Source: Planctomycetales bacterium (GTDB taxonomy: Bacteria; Planctomycetota; Planctomycetia; Pirellulales; Thermoguttaceae). From it: 9,913 nucleotides of DNA. The stretch lies in assembly GCA_007122045.1 (NCBI GenBank), contig SKJM01000681.1, positions 1 to 9,913 of the forward strand, in the 5' to 3' direction. Position numbers and translations under genes: made by a program. Of the stretch, positions 1 to 6,857 are shown piece after piece (positions within the stretch are counted from its first letter, which is position 1; each line of letters opens with the position of its first letter). The notes beneath the pieces were generated by a model, which had not been told where the DNA came from, ran no database searches, and saw nothing but the letters and a program-made list of their open reading frames with translations.

Positions 1-120
1 CTGCTAGCAACTTTTGGGCCGGAATGGGCGCAAGTCTTTACGACACAAGAGGTTCGGCGATTCCGGGGGGCCATTCGGCTAACACCCGGCTAACACGCGA
101 ATTTTTCGGCAGAGCCGGTT

Positions 121-188
121 GGAGTTCACGCTTCAGCGTGCGAATGAACCGGTGTGCGGCCTTCACAACACGCTAGAGCGTGAACTCC
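121..188. repeat. Inverted pair of REP-like hairpins (BIME-like)
   Basis: The left unit at 121-140 reads GGAGTT, stem CACGCT, loop TC, stem AGCGTG. The right unit at 169-188 is the same structure on the other strand: stem CACGCT, loop AG, stem AGCGTG, then AACTCC. The two 20-nt arms are reverse complements at 18 of 20 positions; the only mismatches are the two loop bases. The units are 28 nt apart. Around the left hairpin, CCGGTT (115-120) can also pair with AACCGG (147-152). A short stem-loop with a GGAG or GTAG tetranucleotide head is the described architecture of REP elements served by RAYT transposases, and inverted pairs of them are BIMEs. The element lies 3' of the phosphatase gene, a usual position for REPs. 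Confidence 0.7.
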
Positions 189-264
189 GACAGCTTGGGG
201 AAAATGCAAGGTGCTGCCAAGCTTGGACACCTGGGTCGGGAAGAAGGCAGAGCGGGCATTCATG

Positions 265-286
265 TGCCAAGCCACCGTGCTTGGCA
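265..286. terminator. Perfect 8-bp stem-loop past the PP2C stop codon
   Basis: TGCCAAGC at 265-272 pairs perfectly with GCTTGGCA at 279-286 around a 6-nt loop. It begins 19 nt beyond the stop codon of the minus-strand phosphatase gene, where a 3'-end structure would sit. No U-tract follows it on the minus strand, so it is not a classical intrinsic terminator. It could be an RNA-stabilising 3' hairpin or another dispersed repeat; TGCCAAGC also occurs at 215-222. Confidence 0.35.
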
Positions 287-305
287 AAAGGGCCCCCGGC
301 CGCCT

Positions 306-1565
306 TCAGCGCTGCTGCTTGATCTGCTCCATCACGGAACGGATAGCGCGAAGTTGCTGGCGGATGGCGCCGGCATAGTCGCCCTGCGAGGTGGCGGCGT
401 CGGCCCGGGCGGTGGCCTCGTCGAGTCGATTGAGGTCGACGTTCCAGTTTTCCTGGACCGCGCCCTCGCGGAGATCGGCCATCATCTGCTTCAGCCGCTC
501 AGCGAAAGCGGCATTGGCGCCGCAGGTGGCCGCGCGGTAGGGTCCCTTGCCCAGGGGGCGGCCGTCGAACGCCTCGTCGCCCGGGCTTCCGCCATACCGC
601 AGGATGACGGCGGCCAATCCAGCCGCCCCGGCAACCGCAAGGCCAATCAGGGCGGCCAAGTATTGTTCCAGAGCGGCCAGCCCCGCCGCGGCCAGGGCCG
701 CCACGCCCAATAGGGTCCAAACCGCCGGATGCACGGGGCGAACCCCGGCTGCCGGAGCGGCGGCGTCGGCATTGGCCGAGCGGGTCAATTGCGGGCCGGT
801 AACGCGGGCGACTACCACGGTGATGTTATCGGGCCCGCCCCGGAGGTTGGCCAAGTCGACCAGTGAGGCAACCGCCTCGTCCGGGGGGAGGCACATAAGC
901 ACCGTTCCCAATTCCTCGTCGTCGACCTGTCCGGACAACCCGTCACTGCACAGCAGGAATGTATCGCCCACGACGACCGGCAGAGGTCCCTCGAGGTCGA
1001 CTTGGACTGTTTCGCTGGGTCCCAGCGACCGAGTGATGATGTTCTTGCCGATGACGTCGGAGGCGCCGTTTTCGGGCAGGCGTCCGGCTTGTTGCATCTC
1101 CCAGACCAGGCTGTGGTCGAACGTGAGTTGCTCGAAGCGGTTGCCGCGAAGGCGGTAGGCCCGGCTGTCGCCGACGTGGGCGACGATGGCGCCCTGCGGG
1201 AGTAGGACCAGCACCGTGCCGGTCGTTCCCATGCCGCGGAAATCGAGGCTCGCCTCACCCCGGCGATGAATTTGCGCGTTGGCGTCGAGGATGGCGGCGG
1301 CCAGGGCCTCGGGAGGGGGGACATCAGACCGCTTGGAGTACGTGTGGGTAACCGCCCCCGTTGCCATTTTGCTGGCCAGTTCGCCGGCGGCGTGCGCGCC
1401 CATACCGTCGGCTACCATGAACAGGTGGCCTCGCTTCTGCCAAGTGGCCTGACTGTCGGCCAGAAGCACCGCATAGCTGTCTTGGTTGTTGGCGCGCCGC
1501 AACCCGACGTCGCTCATCGCGGCGTGGTCGAGGCAATGGTCCCAGTTCGACGAGGAAGAATCCAT
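306..1565 (-). CDS. PP2C-family serine/threonine phosphatase with C-terminal membrane hairpin
   Basis: A 419-residue metal-dependent (PPM/PP2C) phosphatase expected to remove phosphate from Ser/Thr residues placed by Hanks-type kinases, which are abundant in planctomycetes. The catalytic domain covers about residues 12-258. It shows SDVGLRRANNQD (18-29), the metal-binding VADGMG (51-56, Asp53), GDSRAYRL (132-139), CSDGL (206-210, Asp208) and GGPDN (243-247, Asp246). All the metal-coordinating aspartates I can place are present, so it should be active. A Pro/Ala linker follows, then two closely spaced hydrophobic helices (about 282-298 and 301-322) forming a hairpin, and a roughly 95-residue helical tail. 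This suggests both the enzyme and the tail face the cytoplasm. The start at 1565 is preferred because the next Met (residue 17) would cut into the first beta strand, though neither has a good Shine-Dalgarno. Substrate unknown. It is divergent from the PEGA lipoprotein gene. Confidence 0.9.
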   Translation of the reverse strand: MDSSSSNWDHCLDHAAMSDVGLRRANNQDSYAVLLADSQATWQKRGHLFMVADGMGAHAAGELASKMATGAVTHTYSKRSDVPPPEALAAAILDANAQIHRRGEASLDFRGMGTTGTVLVLLPQGAIVAHVGDSRAYRLRGNRFEQLTFDHSLVWEMQQAGRLPENGASDVIGKNIITRSLGPSETVQVDLEGPLPVVVGDTFLLCSDGLSGQVDDEELGTVLMCLPPDEAVASLVDLANLRGGPDNITVVVARVTGPQLTRSANADAAAPAAGVRPVHPAVWTLLGVAALAAAGLAALEQYLAALIGLAVAGAAGLAAVILRYGGSPGDEAFDGRPLGKGPYRAATCGANAAFAERLKQMMADLREGAVQENWNVDLNRLDEATARADAATSQGDYAGAIRQQLRAIRSVMEQIKQQR

Positions 1566-1615
1566 GCGATTGGTGGAAGGCGAGGCTATCCCGGCAGGAC
1601 GGGGCTTTGGTTGCC

Positions 1616-1644
1616 ATTGTAGGTGCCGTGAACCGGAAACGCAA
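1616..1644 (-). promoter_or_regulatory. Candidate sigma-70-type promoter for PP2C gene
   Basis: On the minus strand, TTGCGT (1644-1639) is followed after 17 nt by TACAAT (1621-1616). The -10 matches 5 of 6 consensus bases and the -35 keeps the TTG. Transcription would begin near 1609, giving a leader of about 45 nt before the ATG at 1565. Found by eye only. Confidence 0.35.
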
Positions 1645-1656
1645 TAGAATTTCCGG
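1633..1656. promoter_or_regulatory. Operator-like dyad over the PP2C promoter -35
   Basis: CCGGAAA (1633-1639) and TTTCCGG (1650-1656) form a perfect 7-bp inverted repeat separated by 10 nt, a typical spacing for a dimeric repressor or activator site. The proposed -35 hexamer of the PP2C promoter overlaps the left arm and spacer. The protein that might bind is unknown. Confidence 0.3.
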
Positions 1657-1682
1657 GGTTGGTCCGATTCGGCTTATTCGGG

Positions 1683-1712
1683 CTGGCACGGGGCGAGCAT
1701 AATAACTATACT
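1683..1712 (+). promoter_or_regulatory. Candidate promoter for PEGA lipoprotein gene
   Basis: Two readings overlap. As a sigma-70-type promoter, CTGGCA (1683-1688) lies 18 nt before TATACT (1707-1712). As a sigma-54-type element, TGGCACG at 1684-1690 with GC at 1697-1698 keeps the required GG-N10-GC spacing but lacks the TT before GC. Either would start transcription 100-115 nt before the ATG at 1823. Neither is strong. Confidence 0.25.
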
Positions 1713-1822
1713 CCGCCCCACGCCGAAGCTCCAGTCGGACTGGTCTTGGGACGTTTTCTCCCGGTTGCAGGTGCAAGCGGGGGCTGGAGCGCTATTCAGG
1801 CAGCCGTTCACGGGTTGGGTTC

Positions 1823-2386
1823 ATGACGAGGTCGCGCCGTCTTGCCGTTTCGCTCGCCCTTGCGCTGGTGTGTCTTTGCGGATCCGGCTGCGTCCGGCGG
1901 CGCCTGACCATTCGGACCAACCCGCCCGGCGCGCTGGTCTTTGTCGACGACTACGAGATCGGCACCACGCCCATTTCGACGAACTTCACCTATTACGGAC
2001 AACGGAAGATCCGGCTGGTGAAGGACGGGTACGAGACGAAGACCGTGTTGCAGCCCCTGCCGCCTCCGTGGTACCAGTTTTTCCCGTTCGACTTCGTCAC
2101 GGAAAACCTGATTCCCGGCGAGTTTCGCGACCATCGCACACTCACCTACAACTTGCAGCCCCAGGTGGTGGTTCCGACCGAAGCCGTGCTGGAGCGGGCC
2201 GAGCAGCTTCGGCGGGGCATGCATCAAGCCACGGCTACGACGCCGCCGGCGGTGCGGGTTCAGCCCGGGACCGCCACCCCCCCCCCGGTGGCTCCTTGGG
2301 GCCCGCGGCCGCCGACCGGGCCGACGTCTCCGATGCCGGAAATTGGCGGACAGCCGGTCTACCCACTGCCGCCGGGGGGGCCGTAG
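1823..2386 (+). CDS. PEGA-domain lipoprotein with Pro-rich tail
   Basis: A 187-residue protein with a basic N-region (MTRSRR), a hydrophobic core (7-19) and Cys23 in a GSGC context. This resembles a type II signal peptide, although Gly at -3 is not the usual Leu. Residues 26-72 form a PEGA-type domain, with LTIRTNPPGALVFVDD, then IGTTP and a GQRKIRLVKDGYE strand. PEGA domains are small surface-layer-like beta folds thought to bind cell-envelope polymers. A segment rich in Pro, Phe and Trp (78-92) follows, then a short charged helix (118-134) and a Pro/Thr/Gly-rich tail. This layout recurs in planctomycete PEGA proteins. The ribosome-binding site is weak (GGGTTGGG just before the ATG). A tract of ten C at 2277-2286 encodes the start of the Pro tail. 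Probably envelope-located; precise role unknown. Confidence 0.8.
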   Translation: MTRSRRLAVSLALALVCLCGSGCVRRRLTIRTNPPGALVFVDDYEIGTTPISTNFTYYGQRKIRLVKDGYETKTVLQPLPPPWYQFFPFDFVTENLIPGEFRDHRTLTYNLQPQVVVPTEAVLERAEQLRRGMHQATATTPPAVRVQPGTATPPPVAPWGPRPPTGPTSPMPEIGGQPVYPLPPGGP

Positions 2387-2401
2387 GGTGGGGTGGGTGC
2401 A

Positions 2402-2414
2402 GCAAGCGGCTTGC
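2402..2414. terminator. Small hairpin between convergent PEGA and beta-propeller genes
   Basis: GCAAG and CTTGC form a 5-bp stem around CGG in the 33-bp gap between two convergent stop codons. The position suits a bidirectional terminator. The stem is short and no clear U-tract follows on either strand, so the call is weak. Confidence 0.25.
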
Positions 2415-2419
2415 CGTTG

Positions 2420-3934
2420 TCACTCGGCCTCGGGATCGCGGATGTCGTAGCAGAACAGATAGTCGTCGTGGCGGAGGTAGAGGCGCCCGTCGCAGACGAC
2501 CGGGTAGGCCCAACTCCGACCGCTGCCGCCGGGCGGCACGCGGAACCGGCTGACGATCTCGTGCTCCTCGGGAGTCGCCGGCACCAGGCCCATTTCGCCG
2601 CGATCACTGAAGGTGTAGAGCATTCCCTCGGCGTAGGTGACCGATCCCTTCCCCACGCCGCGCTCCATGTACATCGTCTGGCCGGTTTCCCATTCGAGGC
2701 AGGACCACCCGCCGCGCCACCGTGCGCCGTACAAGTACCCGTCGACCAGGACCACGCCGTCGTGGTGATTATCGAGGTCGGTGGTGGCCCAGACTTCTTC
2801 GACGTCCATGTCGTCGCCGTCGACGAGCACGCGCAGCAGGCGCGAGCCGGAACGGTATCCGCTGCTGATGAACACGTGGCCGTCGTGGAAGATCGGGCTC
2901 AGGGCGTTGATGTCGTGAGCCACTTTGTGAGGGAACCGCCAGTAGAGGCGACCCGTGTCGGCGTCGACGCAAATGGCCGCCCTGCCCGTCATGGTGAAAA
3001 TCAGCCGCTTGCCCTCGTATTCGGCCAGGGTGGGCGTGGCGTAACTGGTGGCGTCGCCCGCCGCGCTTTCCGACTGCCAGACCGTCTCGCCGGTCCATTT
3101 GTCCAGCGCCACGACGGCCGTATTGGGGCCGCCGGGCGTGCTGATGACCCGGTCGCCGTCGATCAGGACCGACTCGGCCAGGGCCCAGGTGATGTTCGGC
3201 GCCCCGAAGCGTTCCAGCACCGACACGTTCCAGATCGGCTCGCCGGTTCGGGCGTCCAGACAGTAGAGTTCGCCCAGCGGGTTCTGGTAGTACAGCCGAT
3301 TGCCATCGATCGTCGGCGTGCTGCGTGTGCCGGGATAGGCCTTGGCCCATGCGCCGCCGACGGGTGCTTGCCAGCGAACCTCGCCGTCCAGGGTCAGCGC
3401 AGTGACGACCGTGTTGTCGCCGATGTTGCCGGCCGTGTAGATCAGCCCGCCGGCGAGGCTAACCGTTGAGTATCCGCTGCCGATGCCCCGGGCCGTCCAG
3501 AGCAGCTCGGGGCCGTCCTCGGGCCACTCGCGGAGCAGGCCGGTTTCGGTCGAGATATTGTCGCCGCGCGGGCCCTGGAAGGCGGGCCAATACGGCGCGG
3601 TGGTGTCGGGCGCCATTTCGTCGGACACGTCAACCGGCGGCTCGGGGACGGACGGACCGACCGCCACCTCATCGGGCAACTCGGCGGCCGGCGACGGTTC
3701 GACCTCGGCCGATTCGGGTTCGCCACCCACCGACAGGGGGTCCACTGCGGTCTCGTCGAGTAGCACCTCCGTGTCGCCGGCCGCCGGTTCCTTGGGTTCT
3801 ATCCGTTCCGTGTCGGGCGGGGCCGCTTCCGGCCGCCGGGCGCTCTCCCAGCCATCTTCGCCAACGGTGCATCCCAGCAACACCAACGCGATCACCCCCA
3901 GAAATAGTTCCAATCTGCTCGTTCTCGACCTCAT
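2420..3934 (-). CDS. PQQ-type beta-propeller repeat lipoprotein
   Basis: A 504-residue predicted lipoprotein. The N-terminus has basic residues, a hydrophobic stretch (9-20) and a good lipobox LLGC with Cys22. Residues 25-113 are a low-complexity linker rich in Glu, Asp, Pro and Ala. The rest is a beta-propeller of PQQ-like (BamB-like) repeats. It opens with WPAFQGPRGDNIS (116-128), and blades carry the repeated turn and Trp signature: CLDARTGEPIWN (225-236), ALDKWTGETVWQ (276-287), CVDADTGRLYWRF (322-334) and a degenerate CLEWETGQTMYM (412-423). Such proteins are numerous in planctomycetes. Despite the name, most are not shown to bind PQQ or to be dehydrogenases; a scaffold or ligand-binding role outside the inner membrane is as likely. 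No catalytic residues can be assigned. The start at 3934 has an upstream purine-rich AAGGAAAGG, inside a GGAAAG/CTTTCC palindrome (3936-3948). Confidence 0.85.
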   Translation of the reverse strand: MRSRTSRLELFLGVIALVLLGCTVGEDGWESARRPEAAPPDTERIEPKEPAAGDTEVLLDETAVDPLSVGGEPESAEVEPSPAAELPDEVAVGPSVPEPPVDVSDEMAPDTTAPYWPAFQGPRGDNISTETGLLREWPEDGPELLWTARGIGSGYSTVSLAGGLIYTAGNIGDNTVVTALTLDGEVRWQAPVGGAWAKAYPGTRSTPTIDGNRLYYQNPLGELYCLDARTGEPIWNVSVLERFGAPNITWALAESVLIDGDRVISTPGGPNTAVVALDKWTGETVWQSESAAGDATSYATPTLAEYEGKRLIFTMTGRAAICVDADTGRLYWRFPHKVAHDINALSPIFHDGHVFISSGYRSGSRLLRVLVDGDDMDVEEVWATTDLDNHHDGVVLVDGYLYGARWRGGWSCLEWETGQTMYMERGVGKGSVTYAEGMLYTFSDRGEMGLVPATPEEHEIVSRFRVPPGGSGRSWAYPVVCDGRLYLRHDDYLFCYDIRDPEAE

Positions 3935-4292
3935 GGGAAAGCCTTTCCTTCGCGCACACTCCGAGTCGGGTTGTCAAACCTTGGAAGGCGAGCGGCCGGA
4001 ACTACCCTGCCGTGCCCGTACGGGGGACATTCCCGTCCGTCGAGCCACGAGAGAGGCAGGAGTATCCTGCCGAGCGATTCTCGACCTCTCGCTCACACAA
4101 CCACTATCGAGTTGATTATCCCCCATTTCGTCGCGCCGGGCAATGTATCCCTGCCAAAGGGGGGGGCATGCGGGAGGGCGCGCGACGCAGCCATGGGTGG
4201 AAACCGGATCACCAACGGACTATCCTGGCGTCAAAGGTGCGTGCACTCCCGCTTGCACGTCGAGCGCCCCCGTCATCTATCCGGAAGCTGCC
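3935..4292. promoter_or_regulatory. Divergent regulatory region with several palindromes
   Basis: This 358-bp non-coding stretch lies between the divergent beta-propeller and hydrolase-like genes. Seen in order: a perfect minus-strand TTGACA (3977-3972) with no good -10 at the usual distance; palindrome CCCGTACGGG (4015-4024); a perfect 7-bp stem GGCAGGA/TCCTGCC with a GTA spacer (4055-4071), flanked by CGAGA (4048-4052) and TCTCG (4079-4083); a run of eight G (4159-4166); and CGTGCA/TGCACG around 8 nt (4240-4259). The plus reading frame stays open back to 4143, but that part looks like leader rather than protein. No riboswitch class is recognised. Confidence 0.5.
4055..4071. promoter_or_regulatory. 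Perfect 7-bp palindrome, operator- or hairpin-like
   Basis: GGCAGGA (4055-4061) and TCCTGCC (4065-4071) are perfect reverse complements around GTA. It lies 120 bp upstream of the beta-propeller gene start and 220 bp upstream of the hydrolase start, where a shared regulator could act on both. No U-tract follows, so a terminator is unlikely. Confidence 0.3.
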
Positions 4293-6857
4293 ATGCATAG
4301 TCACCCTTGCGTCACCCAGTGTTGGATCACGCGACCGCTTTTCTTTCGGGCACGCAAGTTGCTGCTGCCGGCGTTGATGTTGGTCTTCGTCGCCGTGTGC
4401 GCAGCGGCGGATGACGCGGCCATCGCACGCCCGGTAACGGTCGATATTGGCTCGGCAGGCGACGAAGCCTACCTGGTGGAAGGCTTCTACGGCCGCGAAG
4501 GCCCTAACCCGCAGTCGAAGCTCCCCTTGGCCCGGGACGAAACTTTCCGGTGGGCCGCCAACGACTTCGTCGTGGAGTTGCCGGTGGAACCGGGCAGGGC
4601 CCAGGAGGTGGCGCTCCGGGCGCTGTTAAACCGGCCGGTACTGTTTTCGGCGGGCGAGCGGTGGGCGACGGTGGTCGCCGGCCAAGGGGTCCCGCCCGTC
4701 GAGGGCCGTTTCATCGTTCCGGCCGACGTGATCGGGTCGAATCGCCGGCTGCGGCTGCGCGGCCGCGCCGTGTATCCCCGCGTACCCGGCGCACGCGACA
4801 CCCGCGAACTGTTCCTGCTCATCGCCGGGCTGGAAGTGCGCCCCCTTTCGGAGGAGGTGGCGAAAGCGGGTACCCTGCCACCCATCGCCACACCGCTGCC
4901 CGAAAGCCATCTCGACCGCATCCGCCACACCGAGCGGCGGCCGCCCAGCGCCGACCCCGAGGCCTTCGCCGTGTGGCTTGCGGCCGAGCGGGCAAACCTG
5001 GTCTCGCTCGGTACGATGAACGGGCGCGGGCAGGTGTTTTTCCCCACCGACCTGGCCGCAATGCATCCCTCGGCCCGCCCCGGCTACCTGGAGGAGGTCA
5101 TCCGGGCGCTTCGGCGGCGCGACATCGGCGTGCTGAGCTGGGTCGTATTCAACGCCCAGGACTTGCGCAATGCCGACGACTTCGAGCCGGCCCGCCGGTA
5201 TCTGCAGTGGCAAATGCAGTACATCGACGAGCCGGGCGTCGATTACGGCACGCGGCCCCGCGTGGGCATGTGCGTGGTCAGCTCGCCGTACATCGAACAT
5301 CATGCGAAGCTGCTGCGGCAGGCGGCGGCGTTCGACCTCGACGGGTTCTTCTTCGACGGCTTCTACTTTGGCGGCATCCCCCACCCGTCGCGGCCCGGCT
5401 GCGTGTGCGACTTCTGCAAGGAGAAGTTCCACGCCGACACGGGCCTCGAACTGCCCACCGTGGTCGATTGGACCAGCCCGGCCTTCAAACGCTGGGTACG
5501 CTGGCGCAACGACCGGCTGCTGGCGGTGGCCCGGTATTTCCAGGAGCAAATACGCGAGGTCAACCCGAAGGCCACGTGCGCGTTCAATACGAACCACTGG
5601 CCGTTCGGCGGGAAGGATTGGGAAACGGCCGTGCCGATGTGGCGGATCGACGATTTCGGCGTTTCGCAGCACGGGTACACGACCGATTTCTCGCAGAAGT
5701 GGCTCATGCTCGGGTTCAAGGCCCGGCTGGGGCGCGACATGAACCCGGCCCATACCGACCTGTGGCGCACCGGCCGCCTGATGGGCACCTGCGGCCCGCG
5801 GCGCGAGCCGAACTGGGCGTGGCACGAGTTGGAACTGCTCACCTTCGTGCTGGCCGGGCCCACGTACGGCATCAGCACGTGGCACGGCGGTATGGAGGGG
5901 CCGGTCGAGCTGACCGCCCGCATCCACACCGAGGCGGCCAAGCGCGAGCCCTACTTCTCGCGGCGGCACCTAGCCGACGTCGGCGTGCTGGCCTCGCAGA
6001 ATACCCACGACTTCTACGGGCATATTCCCGGCACCGACAATTTGGCCGACTACCGCGACAGTTTGCTGGGCACGTGGTCGGTCCTGACCGATCATCACGT
6101 GCCGTTCGAGTTCCTGTTCGACAACCAGCTTCCCGACGCCGAAACCCTCGGCCGGTACCGCACGCTCGTGCTGCCGGGCACGGCAGCCCTTTCCCGGGCC
6201 GATACCGAACGCCTGGCCCGGTGGGTGGAGCAGGGCGGCCGGCTGATTACCACCGCCCGGACGGGCGCGTACGATGAATGGGGCGAACCGCACACGCTGT
6301 CGCTGCTGGTCGATTTGTTCGGCATCGACCCGGCCCGGCAGGCAACCGTTTCACAGGGCGAGGGGGCGGTAACGCATCTGCCTGCCGATCCCGGCCTGGC
6401 GTGGACCCGCCGGCGCGAGCTGGCCGCGGCCGGGCTGCTTGTCGACACAGTGCGGGCAGGCCGCCCGCCGCTGCCGCTCGAAGTGGACGGCCCGCCCTGG
6501 CTGGTGGCCAACCTGTTCCTCAACCCCGACAATCCGGCCGAGTACTGGGTGCAACTGCTGAACGTTTCGCACAAATACCCGGCGGGCGACGCCGGGTTTC
6601 GCGGCCTCGGCCTGCCCGTGCCGGAGGACAAACGCCGCGGCAACGACCAGTACGGCTGGCCGCTGGTGCCCATCGAGAACATCCGGCTCCGCCTGCCGGG
6701 CACACCCCTTGCCGCCGCTCGCCTCGCCATCGCCGGCCGCCAACTCACCCCCGACGCCGACGGCTGGCTCACCATTCCCCGCCTCGAGCTGCACGACGTG
6801 GTAGTGCTCAAAAAACGGGACAGGTCCGATATTGACAAAGTAGGCAATTTGCGGTAG
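4293..6857 (+). CDS. Secreted glycoside-hydrolase-like protein with TIM barrel and trimerisation-type domain
   Basis: An 854-residue exported protein. The ATG at 4293 is chosen because GGAAG sits 5 nt before it and a Sec signal peptide starts there: basic residues to about 21, hydrophobic core 22-36, probable cleavage after the Ala run at 37-39. A beta-rich N-terminal region (about 45-190) precedes a TIM-barrel-like domain (about 220-560). That domain contains FDLDGFFFDGFYFGG (347-361), a strand end typical of hydrolase-like barrels, then a CVCDFC cluster (370-375, C-x-C-x2-C) and TNHWPFGG (433-440). Next comes an amidotransferase-like fold resembling the beta-galactosidase trimerisation domain of GH42-type enzymes (about 560-710), with YRTLVLPGTAALS and RWVEQGGRLIT. 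A C-terminal beta domain follows. Polysaccharide breakdown outside the cytoplasm is the likely role. Substrate and catalytic acids cannot be assigned. The final 13 residues look foreign, encoded by the flank of the transposase remnant that follows. Confidence 0.8.
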   Translation: MHSHPCVTQCWITRPLFFRARKLLLPALMLVFVAVCAAADDAAIARPVTVDIGSAGDEAYLVEGFYGREGPNPQSKLPLARDETFRWAANDFVVELPVEPGRAQEVALRALLNRPVLFSAGERWATVVAGQGVPPVEGRFIVPADVIGSNRRLRLRGRAVYPRVPGARDTRELFLLIAGLEVRPLSEEVAKAGTLPPIATPLPESHLDRIRHTERRPPSADPEAFAVWLAAERANLVSLGTMNGRGQVFFPTDLAAMHPSARPGYLEEVIRALRRRDIGVLSWVVFNAQDLRNADDFEPARRYLQWQMQYIDEPGVDYGTRPRVGMCVVSSPYIEHHAKLLRQAAAFDLDGFFFDGFYFGGIPHPSRPGCVCDFCKEKFHADTGLELPTVVDWTSPAFKRWVRWRNDRLLAVARYFQEQIREVNPKATCAFNTNHWPFGGKDWETAVPMWRIDDFGVSQHGYTTDFSQKWLMLGFKARLGRDMNPAHTDLWRTGRLMGTCGPRREPNWAWHELELLTFVLAGPTYGISTWHGGMEGPVELTARIHTEAAKREPYFSRRHLADVGVLASQNTHDFYGHIPGTDNLADYRDSLLGTWSVLTDHHVPFEFLFDNQLPDAETLGRYRTLVLPGTAALSRADTERLARWVEQGGRLITTARTGAYDEWGEPHTLSLLVDLFGIDPARQATVSQGEGAVTHLPADPGLAWTRRRELAAAGLLVDTVRAGRPPLPLEVDGPPWLVANLFLNPDNPAEYWVQLLNVSHKYPAGDAGFRGLGLPVPEDKRRGNDQYGWPLVPIENIRLRLPGTPLAAARLAIAGRQLTPDADGWLTIPRLELHDVVVLKKRDRSDIDKVGNLR

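Larger units (their letters stand above)
1..305. other. Intergenic region with REP-like repeats and a stem-loop, no convincing gene
   Basis: No recognisable gene lies between the window edge and the end of the phosphatase gene. Seen directly: a 10-nt direct repeat CGGCTAACAC at 76-85 and 87-96; an inverted pair of REP-like hairpins at 121-188; a 10-bp palindrome CCAAGCTTGG at 217-226; and a perfect 8-bp stem-loop at 265-286. The first 90 bases are open in frame 1 until a TAA at 91-93. They could be the tail of an upstream protein, but the 30 residues match no family I recognise. Confidence 0.6.
1566..1822. promoter_or_regulatory. Divergent promoter region between PP2C and PEGA genes
   Basis: This 257-bp non-coding stretch separates two genes transcribed away from each other, so both promoters should be here. 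It contains a candidate minus-strand promoter (1616-1644), a dyad overlapping that promoter's -35 (1633-1656), and an AT-rich patch at 1699-1712 with plus-strand promoter candidates. It is more AT-rich than its neighbours around 1640-1712. Confidence 0.6.

Noticed and set aside
1..93. Open frame of 30 codons at the left edge ending in TAA
   Set aside because: Too short and unlike any family I know; high-GC sequence gives such runs by chance, so it is only mentioned as a possible upstream tail.
2393..3469. Long plus-strand open frame opposite the beta-propeller gene
   Set aside because: It is antisense to a gene with clear domain motifs; its translation has no recognisable motif and reflects GC-rich codon positions.
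3972..3977. Perfect TTGACA on the minus strand upstream of the beta-propeller gene
   Set aside because: No acceptable -10 lies 16-18 nt downstream, so it is not called as a promoter.
4143..4292. Upstream start that would add 50 residues to the hydrolase-like protein
   Set aside because: The added segment has no conserved look and would bury the signal peptide, while GGAAG precedes the ATG at 4293.
4573..4592. GGAGTT followed by CCGGT/ACCGG inside the hydrolase gene, resembling another REP unit
   Set aside because: The stem is only 5 bp with a shifted 3-nt loop, and the bases are ordinary codons of a conserved-looking protein region; likely coincidence.
4626..5969. Long minus-strand open frame inside the hydrolase gene
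   Set aside because: Antisense shadow with no signal peptide, ribosome site or motif; the plus strand has a signal peptide and domain motifs.
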